Below, one piece after another: positions 45,243 to 54,282 of a stretch of 64,000 nucleotides of DNA. Every line of letters begins with the position of its first letter. The first letter of the stretch is position 1. Under the pieces are notes generated by a model, which ran no database searches, was not told where the DNA came from, and worked only from the letters and a program-made list of their open reading frames with translations. The translations under genes and the position numbers were made by a program. This stretch comes from Brevibacterium sp. S22 (lineage in GTDB: Bacteria; Actinomycetota; Actinomycetes; Actinomycetales; Brevibacteriaceae): NCBI RefSeq assembly GCF_004745485.1, contig NZ_RHFG01000005.1:1-64000 (forward strand), written 5' to 3'.

Positions 45243-46913
45243 ATGTCCGCAGAGTTCCCAGGCATCGGTGTCGTACCCGGACGGGTCATCGCCCCGGCGC
45301 TGAGCATGCCCGAGACCGTGGCAGCACCCGTGGCGAAGCCGGCGCCTGCCGACACTGAGGCGGAGGCGAACAGGATCCGTGAGGCCTCGGCCGCCGTGCA
45401 CGCCGAACTGCGTGAGCGGGCCGAGACCGTCAACGGGGACGCCCGCGACGTACTCAGAGCCACAGCCCTCATGGCCAAGGACCCCACCCTGGTGAAGACG
45501 GCGATCAAACGCCTGTCCGAGACCGACGCGGAGACCGCGATCTGGACCGTGGCCGCGGAGACCGCAGCACAGCTGGAGAAGCTGGGCGGCTATATGGCCG
45601 AACGCGCAGCCGATGTCCTCGACGTCCGTGCCCGCCTCGTCGCCCATCTGCGCGGAGTGCAGGCACCCGGCATCCCGCACTCGCAGGAACCCTTCGTGCT
45701 CATCGCCGCCGATCTCGCTCCTGCCGACACCGCGACCCTGGACCCCGCGCTCGTACTCGGCCTCGTCTGCGAAGAGGGCGGACCGCAGAGCCATACGGCC
45801 ATCCTCGCCCGGGCCTTGGGTATCCCTGCCGTGGTCGCAGCCACCGGGGTCCGCGACATCCCCGACCACACGCCGGTCTTCGTCGACGGCGGCTCCGGCA
45901 TACTGCGCACCGAACCCGGTGCGACAGAGACCGGCCTCGTCGAGGCGTGGACGGAGACAGCCGGTCGGCTGCAGTCATTCACCGGACCCTGTCTCCTGAG
46001 CGACGGCACACGGATTCCGCTGCGTGCGAATGTCGGAGACGGCGCTCAAGCACGGGCAGCGGCGGCCGCCGGTGCCGAAGGCGTCGGTCTGCTGCGCACC
46101 GAGTTCTGCTTCCTCGATCGCGACACCGAACCCAGCGTCGAAGAACAGGCCGAAGCCTACGGGCAGGTATTCGCGGCCTTCGACGATCACAAGGTCGTCG
46201 TGCGCACCCTCGACGCCGGAGCCGACAAACCTCTGCCGTTCCTCACCGACTCCGATGAACCGAACCCGGCCCTGGGTGTACGTGGCTTCCGGACCAGCCG
46301 CAGGGCTCAGGGCGTCCTCGAACGTCAGCTCGAGGCAATCGCGCTGGCCGCCTCGAAGCATGCGGTGACCGTCCACGTCATGGCTCCGATGATCGCCACC
46401 GCAGACGAAGCCCGGCAGTTCTCCGAACTCGTCCATGCGGCAGGACTCCCCACTGCCGGTGTCATGGTCGAGGTTCCCTCAGCAGCGTTGCAGGCGGCCA
46501 CGATCCTCGAGGAAGTCGAGTTCGCGTCCATCGGCACGAACGATCTCACCCAGTACGTCATGGCCTCCGACCGCATGCTCGGCGGTCTGGCCGAGCTCAG
46601 CGACTCGTGGCAGCCGGCAGTCCTGCAGCTCATCGGCATGGCCGCAGCCCAAGGTGCTGCGGCGGAGAAGTCGGTGGGCGTGTGCGGAGAGGCTGCGGCC
46701 GATCCGGCATTGGCCGTAGTGCTCGTCGGCCTCGGAGTCACCAGCCTGTCCATGGCGCCCCGAGCACTGCCTGCCGTCGCCGAGGTGCTGTCCGGTGTCT
46801 CCCCGAACCGGGCGCAGCAGATCGCCCGCAGCGCACTTGCGGCACGCAGCCCGAGCGAGGCGAAGGCCGCAGTCCGAGCCGAGCTGCCGATCCTCGACGA
46901 GCTCGGCCTGTGA
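45243..46913 (+). CDS. ptsI: PTS enzyme I
   Basis: A 556-residue phosphoenolpyruvate:protein phosphotransferase passing phosphate to HPr. The active-site histidine is in GGPQSHTAILARALGIP (H184), the PEP-binding region in EGVGLLRTEFCFLDRD and GVRGFRTSRRAQGVLERQ, and the catalytic region in SIGTNDLTQYVMASDR. The start ATG 45243 was chosen because AGGAAGGA lies six bases upstream; ATG 45237 is the alternative. It is 39 bp after fruA and in the same operon. Confidence 0.93.
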   Translation: MSAEFPGIGVVPGRVIAPALSMPETVAAPVAKPAPADTEAEANRIREASAAVHAELRERAETVNGDARDVLRATALMAKDPTLVKTAIKRLSETDAETAIWTVAAETAAQLEKLGGYMAERAADVLDVRARLVAHLRGVQAPGIPHSQEPFVLIAADLAPADTATLDPALVLGLVCEEGGPQSHTAILARALGIPAVVAATGVRDIPDHTPVFVDGGSGILRTEPGATETGLVEAWTETAGRLQSFTGPCLLSDGTRIPLRANVGDGAQARAAAAAGAEGVGLLRTEFCFLDRDTEPSVEEQAEAYGQVFAAFDDHKVVVRTLDAGADKPLPFLTDSDEPNPALGVRGFRTSRRAQGVLERQLEAIALAASKHAVTVHVMAPMIATADEARQFSELVHAAGLPTAGVMVEVPSAALQAATILEEVEFASIGTNDLTQYVMASDRMLGGLAELSDSWQPAVLQLIGMAAAQGAAAEKSVGVCGEAAADPALAVVLVGLGVTSLSMAPRALPAVAEVLSGVSPNRAQQIARSALAARSPSEAKAAVRAELPILDELGL

Positions 46914-47034
46914 GTCCGGCCGTCGGGGGAGTGACCCCGTGACATACTCAGCACCACCACAGACACCACCAACAGAAAATGCCGAAACACCGGGCAGGCC
47001 GAACCACGGCCGGTCTGACAAGGAAGGACAACTC

Positions 47035-47316
47035 ATGGCAGAGACCATCGCAACAGTCGGAAGCACCGTCGGCCTGCACGCCCGTCCAGCAGCACTTCTG
47101 GCCGAGGCCGCCGCAGACTATGACCTCGAGATCACCATCGCCCTGGAGGGCGAACCGGCCGAGGACGCCCTCGATGCGGCCAGCGTGCTCTCCCTCATGG
47201 GCCTCGGCGCGGAATACGGTCAGAAGGTCGTTCTGCGCGCCGAGGGTGACGGAGCCGACGAAGCACTGGCCAACCTCAAACAGCTCATCGAGACCGACCA
47301 CGACGCCGAAGGCTGA
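47035..47316 (+). CDS. ptsH: Phosphocarrier protein HPr
   Basis: A 93-residue phosphocarrier with the phosphorylated histidine in VGLHARPAAL (H15). The middle region DAASVLSLMGLGA corresponds to the serine site region of HPr. AAGGAAGG precedes the ATG. It ends the fru-pts operon, so the general PTS proteins are made together with the fructose permease. Confidence 0.93.
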   Translation: MAETIATVGSTVGLHARPAALLAEAAADYDLEITIALEGEPAEDALDAASVLSLMGLGAEYGQKVVLRAEGDGADEALANLKQLIETDHDAEG

Positions 47317-47357
47317 GCGGCGAACCGTCGAGGAGGCGGCGACCGGTCCGCTCGGTT

Positions 47358-47369
47358 TAGACTGATCGA
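47358..47369 (+). promoter_or_regulatory. -10 element of a leaderless promoter (methyltransferase)
   Basis: TAGACT at 47358-47363 followed by six bases and ATG 47370. Confidence 0.5.
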
Positions 47370-48638
47370 ATGTCCGCCTCCCTGCTGCCTCCTGACTCTG
47401 CCGCCGCCCTTCGCAGTCGGGATCTGCTGGCGGTATTCCCTCAGCTGAGCGACTTGCCCGGTCTGCCGCAGGCGCGGATGCTCATCGACTACGTCCTCGG
47501 TCGTCGCTGCGGAGCCCTCGACGTCTCGGGCCGAGACACCGAAGGCACATTCGTCGCCGCCGAATTCTCAGCCGAGGTCCCCGAGAACCTCATCCTCGTC
47601 GACGATGCGCACGGTCTGCAGGCGACCCTGCTCAGCCGTCTGACGCAGGTATGCACATACAACGACCGCATCGACGAGGCACGAACCTTGGCCGCGGCGG
47701 TCGAGTCCCTGGCCGGAGCCGGCGAATCCGCCGGAGAGGTCGTCACCGAGGCGGCCCCCGTGCTGGCGGTGAGCGAGCTCAGTGAGATCGCGGGACTGGC
47801 CGAACTCGGTGTGGGGGAGACGTGGGCCGTCGTCAACGTTCCGAAGGCGATGAATGCGCTCACCGAGACGATCGCGGTGCTGCAGCCATTCGTGAGCACC
47901 ATCATCGTCATCGGCCGCAGCGATGCGATGAGCCGCGGCGTCAACAAGGAGCTCGCCCGCGGCTTCGGCCGAGTCGATGTCTCGCCCGGGGTCGGCAAAC
48001 ACCGGATGATCATCGGCAGCCGCCCCCTGTCCTCGCCGAGCCTGCCGGAATTCCCGCGCCGCGGGGTGATCACCCAGGGCGGCGTCGGTGAGCTCGAAGT
48101 CCGCGCTCATGGGGCCTGCTTCTCAGGGACTAAGAGCGACGAGGGCTCGGAGCTGCTCGTCGACGCGCTGCTGGGACTGCTCGCTGACGATGCGCCGGAA
48201 TCCGTGCTCGACCTCGGCTGCGGCAACGGCTGGCTGCTCACCGCGGCCATGCGAGCCTCGGGGGCGAATACGGGACTCGGCATCGACGTGTCGAAGGCGG
48301 CGGTCGCCTCGGCGAGGGCCACAGCGGAGGCGAACGGAGTTGGAATCGACGTCATCCTCGGCGATGCCGCGGACTCGGAGGAGCCGGCGCTCGCGGGACT
48401 GGGTGAATTCGACCTCATCCTGCTCAATCCGCCGTTCCATCAGGGGACGGCCATCGAGACCGAGACGGCCGCGGCGCTCATGGCCGCGGCCGCCGAGCAT
48501 CTGGCTCCGGGCGGGCAGGTGCTCACGGTGTTCAATTCGCACCTGCGCTACCGGGATCGTCTCGAATCGATCATCGGACCGAGTCGGCAGCTGGCCCGGA
48601 ACAAGAAGTTCACGGTCATCGCCAGTCGCCGCGACTGA
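47370..48638 (+). CDS. RlmG/RsmC-type rRNA guanine-N2 methyltransferase
   Basis: A 422-residue two-domain methyltransferase. The N-terminal half is a degenerate methyltransferase-like domain, and the C-terminal half has the SAM-binding VLDLGCGNGWLL (about 280-291) and the catalytic LLNPPFHQG (about 356-364) typical of RsmC and RlmG, which methylate guanine N2 in 16S or 23S rRNA. Assignment between the two is not possible from sequence alone. The ATG is six bases after a TANNNT. Confidence 0.82.
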   Translation: MSASLLPPDSAAALRSRDLLAVFPQLSDLPGLPQARMLIDYVLGRRCGALDVSGRDTEGTFVAAEFSAEVPENLILVDDAHGLQATLLSRLTQVCTYNDRIDEARTLAAAVESLAGAGESAGEVVTEAAPVLAVSELSEIAGLAELGVGETWAVVNVPKAMNALTETIAVLQPFVSTIIVIGRSDAMSRGVNKELARGFGRVDVSPGVGKHRMIIGSRPLSSPSLPEFPRRGVITQGGVGELEVRAHGACFSGTKSDEGSELLVDALLGLLADDAPESVLDLGCGNGWLLTAAMRASGANTGLGIDVSKAAVASARATAEANGVGIDVILGDAADSEEPALAGLGEFDLILLNPPFHQGTAIETETAAALMAAAAEHLAPGGQVLTVFNSHLRYRDRLESIIGPSRQLARNKKFTVIASRRD

Positions 48639-48694
48639 TATCTCTCAGCAGCTGTGCGATCGGGTCGGCTGGTGGCCGTCCCGATCGCATAAAC

Positions 48695-49666
48695 TCACCG
48701 ACGATTGCGGCGATAGATCCGCCAGGTGCTCGCCTGGTCCCAGACGGTGATGATCCAGATCGCGATGGCTGTGATGATCTGCTGGATGTCGGCATTCGCG
48801 GTACTCGTGAGTTCCGGGTGGAGGACGGGCTGGGTGAGCAGGGCGATGGTGAGGAAGATGGCCATTGCCACATCGATGATTCCGCCGATGATCGCCACTG
48901 TCGGTTTCGCCGAGGCAGTCGTGAACTTGATGATCTCCACTGCGGCCATCAGGGCGAGGAAGGCCCAGTAGCCGATCAGCCAACCAAGGCCCAGATCGGG
49001 GTTGATGAAGGTTCCGCCGCGGTTGAGGTGGCCGACGTAGAGCAGGGTCGTCGGGATGAAGGGAACCGTTGCCAAGGCCGCGATGAAGACCAATCCGAGG
49101 GCCGCCTCGGCGCGGATCTGCTTACTGCGGTAGTCACGACGATCGAGGTCATCGATCGACCATGTCCGCGTCTTCCGTCCCCGCAGGGTTGCGGTCGTGC
49201 CACCGTCCTTTTGGCGGTCGCCGAGGCCGATGATGATCGTGATGACGGCGAAGGTGGTCAGCAGGGCGTTGACGGTATTGCCGACCGCCGGCCCGATGGC
49301 CGCGCCGAGCTGGGTCTGCGGGGCAGTGGCGAAGGTGGTGATGAAGCTGGCGATCAGGGCGATGAAGCCGACGATGGGCAGGGCCCAGCGCAGCGCCCAG
49401 ATGAAGAGCGGGTACGAGTTGGGGCCGATGAGGTGCTGCGGGGTGTTCGAGTACTCCCGCGACAGCACTACCGGATCGCCGAGTTCTTCGAGGACTTCGC
49501 GTTCGACGGCGGCTGAGCGATCGGGGGAGGGATTCGCATCCTCGCCGAGGCGGTCATCGACCATGTCATCGATCGTGGCGGTGATCTCGGCGGCGATGTC
49601 CGGGCGAGTGTCTTCGGGGAGGTGGCGGGTGACGTTGTCGACGTAAATGTCGGTGAGGGCACTCAT
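48695..49666 (-). CDS. HAAS/DUF1700-like membrane protein
   Basis: A 323-residue protein with a soluble N-terminal HAAS-type helical domain (YVDNVTRHLPEDTRPDIAAE, and VLEELGDPVVLSREY near 60-75) and about six membrane helices from residue 88 onward. Proteins of this type are encoded after PadR regulators and act in membrane signalling or sigma-factor control in some bacteria; the function here is unknown. Its ATG overlaps the PadR stop (ATGA), and an upstream reading through PadR is out of frame with it. Confidence 0.8.
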   Translation of the reverse strand: MSALTDIYVDNVTRHLPEDTRPDIAAEITATIDDMVDDRLGEDANPSPDRSAAVEREVLEELGDPVVLSREYSNTPQHLIGPNSYPLFIWALRWALPIVGFIALIASFITTFATAPQTQLGAAIGPAVGNTVNALLTTFAVITIIIGLGDRQKDGGTTATLRGRKTRTWSIDDLDRRDYRSKQIRAEAALGLVFIAALATVPFIPTTLLYVGHLNRGGTFINPDLGLGWLIGYWAFLALMAAVEIIKFTTASAKPTVAIIGGIIDVAMAIFLTIALLTQPVLHPELTSTANADIQQIITAIAIWIITVWDQASTWRIYRRNRR

Positions 49667-50010
49667 GGTGTGCCGTCCTTCCATAGCGTTGTGATGCTGG
49701 AGTTGAGTTCGAGCCAGTGGGCGTGGAGCGCGGCGGCGACTTCGGCACCGCTCTCCGTGACCGTGTAGTACTTGCGGGGGCGGGCCTGCTCGGTGTTCCA
49801 CTCAGCTGTGAGCAGGCCTTGTTTCTCGAGTCTTCGCAGCAGGGGATAGAGGGTGTTGGCCTCGGTGGGGATGCCCGCTTCGGTCAGCGTCGTCAGCAGC
49901 GAGTAGCCGTACTGCGGGCGTCTGCAGGCGACGAGGCCGGCGAAGACGACGGTACCGCGCCGCAGCTCTTGTTCGTGCGTGGCCAGTGCCTTGTCTGTGT
50001 CCTCGTCCAT
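49663..50010 (-). CDS. PadR-family transcriptional regulator
   Basis: A 115-residue PadR regulator with the winged helix in RRPQYGYSLLTTLTEAGIPT and NTLYPLLRRLEKQGLLTAEW and the wing RPRKYYTVTESGAE. ATG 50010 is preferred because a -35/-10 pair with 17-bp spacing ends seven bases before it; a GTG at 50034 would be upstream of the transcription start. It is coupled to the HAAS-like membrane protein it presumably regulates. Confidence 0.88.
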   Translation of the reverse strand: MDEDTDKALATHEQELRRGTVVFAGLVACRRPQYGYSLLTTLTEAGIPTEANTLYPLLRRLEKQGLLTAEWNTEQARPRKYYTVTESGAEVAAALHAHWLELNSSITTLWKDGTP

Positions 50011-50017
50011 GTGTGAC

Positions 50018-50046
50018 ACGATAGTGTGTGCCACACAGTATTACAA
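50018..50046 (-). promoter_or_regulatory. padR promoter
   Basis: On the minus strand TTGTAA (50046-50041), a 17-bp spacer and TATCGT (50023-50018) precede ATG 50010 by seven bases, a leaderless arrangement. ACAC-GATA-GTGT (50016-50027) overlaps the -10 and could be the PadR operator. Confidence 0.6.
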
Positions 50047-50077
50047 GAGGCGGGGTATTCTTTGCTGCGGCACGGTG

Positions 50078-50148
50078 CGCGGCACGGTTTAGGGTGAGCA
50101 GCCCACGTTGGAACATGGGCTATTCGCCTCAACCTGGGCTTTCCGGCA
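50078..50148 (+). repeat. Dispersed ~70-bp hairpin repeat, copy 2
   Basis: Same element as 21769-21838 in opposite orientation. It contains AGCCCACGTT and AACATGGGCT, an almost perfect ten-base dyad, within the gap between padR and the HAD gene. Confidence 0.75.
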
Positions 50149-50173
50149 CACGAGTAGCGCGAGCATCGGTAGG

Positions 50174-50185
50174 TAGTCTTGCCTC
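50174..50185 (+). promoter_or_regulatory. -10 element of a leaderless promoter (HAD protein)
   Basis: TAGTCT at 50174-50179 followed by six bases and ATG 50186. Confidence 0.5.
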
Positions 50186-50806
50186 ATGAGTTTGAGGAAG
50201 TGGGTGCTCTTCGATATCGGGGGAGTGCTGGAGGTCGTTGATGATGACACCTGGGGACAGCTTTTCGTTCGCCGGTGGCAGGAGCGCTCTGGATTCTCAG
50301 CGGAGGAGTATCGGGCGCGCATTCTGGCGGCGGACTTGCCGGTCATCGACCGTAGAGCGGACACGCGGGACGAGTACTGGTCGAAGCTGGGTCGAGCGCT
50401 CGAGATGGATTCGAACCTGATCGAGGCTATGCAGGCCGAGATGTGGGACGAATACTGCGGGAGTCTCAATACAGAGTTGTTTGAGTATGCAGCTGCGCTG
50501 AGGCCACGCGCCGGTGTGGCGATTCTGTCGAACTCAGTGGACGGGGCGCGGCGCGAGGAAGAACGGCGGTTCGGGTTCAGTGAAGTCTTTGACCCGATTC
50601 TCTACAGTCACGAGACCGGTCTGCTCAAGCCGGAACCGGAGGCCTATGAGAATGCGCTTGAGCGGATGGCTGCGGACGCCGGAGACGTGTTCTTCATTGA
50701 TGACCACGAAGTCTGTGCTGAAGGCGCCCGTGCCGTCGGCATGGATGCGATCGTGCACCGTGACAATCGGTCGACGATTGATGAGATAGAGCAGTTTCTT
50801 CTTTAG
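50186..50806 (+). CDS. HAD-superfamily hydrolase
   Basis: A 206-residue haloacid-dehalogenase-fold protein. The nucleophile motif is FDIGGVL (D10), with the second aspartate of DxD replaced by glycine as in dehalogenase- and epoxide-hydrolase-domain-like members; ILSNS is motif II, the lysine in GLLKPEPEAYE motif III and FIDDHEV motif IV. Substrate unknown; the lack of the acid/base aspartate argues against an ordinary phosphatase. Codon use is less G+C-biased than in the surrounding genes. Confidence 0.8.
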   Translation: MSLRKWVLFDIGGVLEVVDDDTWGQLFVRRWQERSGFSAEEYRARILAADLPVIDRRADTRDEYWSKLGRALEMDSNLIEAMQAEMWDEYCGSLNTELFEYAAALRPRAGVAILSNSVDGARREEERRFGFSEVFDPILYSHETGLLKPEPEAYENALERMAADAGDVFFIDDHEVCAEGARAVGMDAIVHRDNRSTIDEIEQFLL

Positions 50807-50834
50807 GCGGCTTGACTGAACAGGAGTGAATGAA

Positions 50835-51023
50835 ATGGCGAACAACAGTGCTTTGGCTGGTTTCATCCTCGGGCTGGCAGTGTCTGCTGGGGTGTTGATG
50901 CTGTTGATTCCTGGGCTTCTTGAAGAGCCTGAGGCATGGCAGGTGTGGGTAGCTTGGATGGCTGCCGGATGTGCCATCGCCTGCGCGCTCGGGACGGTAT
51001 TGTCTCGAGCCCGCGGGCGATGA
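50835..51023 (+). CDS. Small two-helix membrane protein
   Basis: A 62-residue protein with two hydrophobic segments (about 7-27 and 37-57) and a basic end RARGR. AGGAG precedes ATG 50835 by eight bases; a GTG at 50826 is the alternative. It is 28 bp downstream of the HAD gene and may be cotranscribed. No family recognised. Confidence 0.6.
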   Translation: MANNSALAGFILGLAVSAGVLMLLIPGLLEEPEAWQVWVAWMAAGCAIACALGTVLSRARGR

Positions 51024-51039
51024 TCGAAGCGCATCCTCT

Positions 51040-51192
51040 TCAGGCTTTTGCCACGGATCCCGGCTGATCTGAGTCGGCCGAGTCAACGGCGAGCTCGGAC
51101 GGTTGGGTGCGGAAGCCCTTCGTTGTCACCGCGAGGATGACTGCGCCGATGACAAGCCAGATCGTGCCGAGGGTGATCGCGTGCCCGTTGAG
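51040..51192 (-). pseudogene. Remnant of a second APC-family permease (C-terminus only)
   Basis: Read on the minus strand, 50 codons and a stop encode LNGHAITLGTIWLVIGAV, then ILAVTTKGFRTQPSELAV and a hydrophilic tail. This aligns with the last membrane helix of the intact permease next door, where IGAIWLVLGVGYLAFVTRGF occupies the same place. There is an in-frame stop just upstream and no start, so it is a truncated paralogue left by deletion or recombination, beginning 16 bp after the stop of the intact gene. Confidence 0.7.
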
Positions 51193-51207
51193 CCGAGTAG
51201 GTCAATG

Positions 51208-52572
51208 TCAGTCCGTCAGGTCGAGCATTGGTGTCGGCCGACGGAATCCCCGTGTGACGAAAGCGAGGTATCCGACTCCGAGAACCAGCCAGATGGCGCC
51301 GATGAGAAGAGTTCGCGGAGACAGGCTCGTCCACAGCCACAGGGTCAGACAGAATCCGATTCCCGGTAGAACGATCGAACTGAGAACAGCACGTGAACCA
51401 CGATTCTTCTCGTCGATGATGAAGTGCTTGATAACCGACAGATTCACTGCTGAGAACGCGATCAGAGCACCGAAGCTGACCATCTCCGATATGAATGCGA
51501 GGTCGACGGCGAGTGCGAGCAGGGAGACTGCGCCGACAGTCAGGGTTGCAATCGTGGGTGTGTGAAAGCGCGGTGACAAGTGGCTGAAGTAGCTTTTCGG
51601 GAGCACGCCGTCTCGACCCATCGCGAAGAGAATGCGTGAGACCGATGCCTGCGAGGTCAGAGCCGAGCCGCATGCTCCGGCGACATAGGCGGCGGTGAAG
51701 AAGGCGGTGAGGAATTCGCCGCCGGCCGCCGCCATGACGTCAAGCGCGCCTGAATCGACATCGGCGAACTGATTCGACGGGTAGACCAGCTGAGCCAGGT
51801 ACGACAGAACAATGTAGATGAGGCCGCCGGTGACAGTGGCGATGACGATCGCGCAGGGAACTGCTCTCTTCGCGTCCTTGGCTTCCTCGGACAAAGTCGA
51901 GACCGCATCGAAGCCGAGGAAAGACAGACACAGAATCGCTGCGCCGGCCATGACGTTGTCGAATCCGGGTGCAGAGCCGTCACCGGTGAAAGGCGCCGCT
52001 AGGTCGACAGAACCGGATCCGGTGAACGAAGCGATGCCCAGTGCTGCGAAGACAACGATGAAAATAGCTTGAGCGGCGATGATGACGATGTTGGCCCGCG
52101 CAACGGAAACGATTCCGATGACGTTGAGGACCGTGACGAGAACAATGGCAGTGACGACGAAGACCCAGGCCGGAATCATTGGGAATGCTGCGCTGAGGTA
52201 GATGCCGATGACGAGATAATTGATCATCGGCAAGAACAGGTAGTCGAGAAGCAGTGCCCAGCCGGCAACGAAACCGATTCCAGCTCCGAAGCTCTTCTGC
52301 GTGTACGTGTATGCCGAACCGGCAAACGGCATCGCCCCGGCCATCTTCGCGTATGACCTGGCGGTGAACACCATTGCCAGCAGAGTGATGACGTAAGCGG
52401 CCGGGACGCGGCCGCCGGTGACCTGAGTGACGATTCCGTAAGTCGTGAAGACGGTCAACGGAACCATGTAGACGAGACCGAAGAAGACGAGCGAAGGTAC
52501 TCCGAGCGCTCGCTTCAGCTGGGTCTCGGAGGTGTCTTGGGTGGTGGCGCTGTGATTGGAATGGGACATCAT
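51208..52572 (-). CDS. APC-family amino acid/amine permease
   Basis: A 454-residue permease with 12 predicted helices. GVPSLVFFGLVYMVPLTVFTT (about 24-44), AGAMPFAGSAYTYTQKSFG and LGFDAVSTLSEEAKDAKRAVP (about 220-240) are family landmarks and resemble the PuuP/putrescine importer branch. The start follows AAAGGA; two ATGs are adjacent. It lies 12 bp downstream of the YtcJ-type amidohydrolase gene in the same operon, so it probably imports that enzyme's amide or amine substrate. The stop is followed by the remnant of a second permease. Confidence 0.85.
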   Translation of the reverse strand: MMSHSNHSATTQDTSETQLKRALGVPSLVFFGLVYMVPLTVFTTYGIVTQVTGGRVPAAYVITLLAMVFTARSYAKMAGAMPFAGSAYTYTQKSFGAGIGFVAGWALLLDYLFLPMINYLVIGIYLSAAFPMIPAWVFVVTAIVLVTVLNVIGIVSVARANIVIIAAQAIFIVVFAALGIASFTGSGSVDLAAPFTGDGSAPGFDNVMAGAAILCLSFLGFDAVSTLSEEAKDAKRAVPCAIVIATVTGGLIYIVLSYLAQLVYPSNQFADVDSGALDVMAAAGGEFLTAFFTAAYVAGACGSALTSQASVSRILFAMGRDGVLPKSYFSHLSPRFHTPTIATLTVGAVSLLALAVDLAFISEMVSFGALIAFSAVNLSVIKHFIIDEKNRGSRAVLSSIVLPGIGFCLTLWLWTSLSPRTLLIGAIWLVLGVGYLAFVTRGFRRPTPMLDLTD

Positions 52573-52584
52573 TGTCCTTTCGAT

Positions 52585-54231
52585 TCAGTCCGCTGAATGG
52601 ACGGCCACGCCGCGCAGGTATGTGCGGCGAACAGGGGCATCAGACAGTTCTTGGGGGAGCAGTGTTCGAGGATCCGAATCGAGAATGATGAAGTCGGCGC
52701 TCGCGCCCGGACGGATCACTCCCCACTCTTCGGGTCTACGGTCTGCAAATGCTTGGTGGGCCACCGCAGTCGAGTAGGCGTCGAGAGAGCGTTCGATGTC
52801 AAGGATCTCATCGGGAGTCCACCCGCCGTCGGGCTCACCGTCGTCGGTCTGTCTGCTCACGGCAACCGCGAGACCCTCGAACGGGGTCCCCGAAGTGCAG
52901 GGCCAGTCCGAACCGAACGCAAGGTGCCCGCCGCTGTCGAGGACACTGCGCATCCGATATTGCGCCACGGCGCGTTCTCTGCCGATCCGGGGGACGGTGA
53001 GGACCGTCATGAGGTCATCGAGCTGAGCCCACAGGGGCTGCATATTCGCGATGACGCCGAGTTCAGCAAAGCGGGACAGGTCGGCAGAGTCGATGATCTG
53101 GGCATGTGCGATCACCGGCCGCCGATCACGGGCACCGTTGTGCCGGATTGTGTACTCGATGGCATCCAACGCCTGTCGAACGGCCGCGTCGCCGATGGCG
53201 TGGATGTGGATCTGAAACCCTGCCGCGTCGACCTCGCGAACCGCCTCCGCCAGCGAATCTCCTTCCCAGACTCGCATGCCGTGGTTGTGAAGGGAGGCGC
53301 AGTAGGGCTCGATGAGCGCACCGGTTTCGTTCTCAATGACTCCGTCGGCGAAGAACTTCACGGTCTGAGCGGTCAGGAACGGATCCGAAAGTTCTTCGAT
53401 CCGTTGCCGCGCAGAGAGCATTTCGCGCAGCTGTTGCGTGAAGCGGCGGGGATCGGCGTAGAACGCGAGGTTGAATCTCAGTTTGAGCCGATCCTGCTGA
53501 GAGGCGGACACATAGGTCTCGACATCGGCTGGCTCCACCCACGCGTCCTGGACCCAAGTGACACCTCGAGCGAGGTAATATTCGGCTGCCCGATCGAGAG
53601 CGCGGAGTCGGACGGATTCGTGGTGCGGCGGACGAAAAGCATCGATCAGATCTACCGCACCCCATTCACGCAGAGTGCCAAGCGGTGAGCCGTCGTCTCG
53701 ACGAGGAATCTCGCCTATCTGCGGTTCGGGTGTTGCAGCGGTGATCCCTGCCAGTTCCAATGCTCGAGAATTGCACCACACGGTGTGGTAGTCCCAAGCG
53801 CGAAGGACGACCGGTCGGTCGGACACGGCTCTGTCAAGCCATTCGGCGTCGAAGAGGCCGTCGCGTACGAGGCTGCCGTCATATGAGGCACCAGTGATCC
53901 AGTCGTCGTCGGGATGAGCCTCGGCGTACCGTTTCACTTCAGCGATGATCTCTTCGACGCTCGTGCACGATCTCACCTGTGGGCCCTCTGCTTCCATGCC
54001 ACCGAAGATCGGATGAGCATGGCCGTCGCCGAAGGACGGCATGAGGAACCCGCCGTCGAGATCGATGGACTCAAACTCTGCGCCGTCGTGGCTCGAAACT
54101 TGATCGAGGACGGCCGCCACCGCATGTGAACCAGAGGCAACGACTATGCCATCTTGAACCACAAGGGAATCCTCAGTTTGGGCGCCGGCGCCCAACCAGA
54201 TGGTGCCGTTGTGGAAGTGCTGCGTCGTCAA
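52585..54231 (-). CDS. YtcJ-type metal-dependent amidohydrolase
   Basis: A 548-residue member of the amidohydrolase 3/YtcJ group, which hydrolyses N-acyl or N-formyl amines. Metal motifs are GDGHAHPI, a catalytic-lysine region TVKFFADGVIENETG, IHIHAIGD and AHAQIID, with the final aspartate in FGSDWPCTSGTPFEG. The start was set at TTG 54231, preceded by AGGAGG at nine bases; readings starting further upstream would cross the divergent promoter. It is first in an operon with the APC permease and divergent from tetR. Confidence 0.85.
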   Translation of the reverse strand: MTTQHFHNGTIWLGAGAQTEDSLVVQDGIVVASGSHAVAAVLDQVSSHDGAEFESIDLDGGFLMPSFGDGHAHPIFGGMEAEGPQVRSCTSVEEIIAEVKRYAEAHPDDDWITGASYDGSLVRDGLFDAEWLDRAVSDRPVVLRAWDYHTVWCNSRALELAGITAATPEPQIGEIPRRDDGSPLGTLREWGAVDLIDAFRPPHHESVRLRALDRAAEYYLARGVTWVQDAWVEPADVETYVSASQQDRLKLRFNLAFYADPRRFTQQLREMLSARQRIEELSDPFLTAQTVKFFADGVIENETGALIEPYCASLHNHGMRVWEGDSLAEAVREVDAAGFQIHIHAIGDAAVRQALDAIEYTIRHNGARDRRPVIAHAQIIDSADLSRFAELGVIANMQPLWAQLDDLMTVLTVPRIGRERAVAQYRMRSVLDSGGHLAFGSDWPCTSGTPFEGLAVAVSRQTDDGEPDGGWTPDEILDIERSLDAYSTAVAHQAFADRRPEEWGVIRPGASADFIILDSDPRTLLPQELSDAPVRRTYLRGVAVHSAD

Positions 54232-54282
54232 GACTGCCGTCCTCCTGCTCCATTGCTTGTGGCCGGCCGCACCGGCGTTTAC

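Noticed and set aside
43950-45869. 639-codon minus-strand frame opposite fruA and ptsI
   Set aside because: Composed of His/Gly/Asp/Arg-rich repeats mirroring the codons of the PTS genes; it spans two conserved genes.
50071-50160. The 50.1-kb repeat as an attachment site
   Set aside because: No integrase or tRNA is nearby and the second copy is inverted far away, so a dispersed repeat explains it better.
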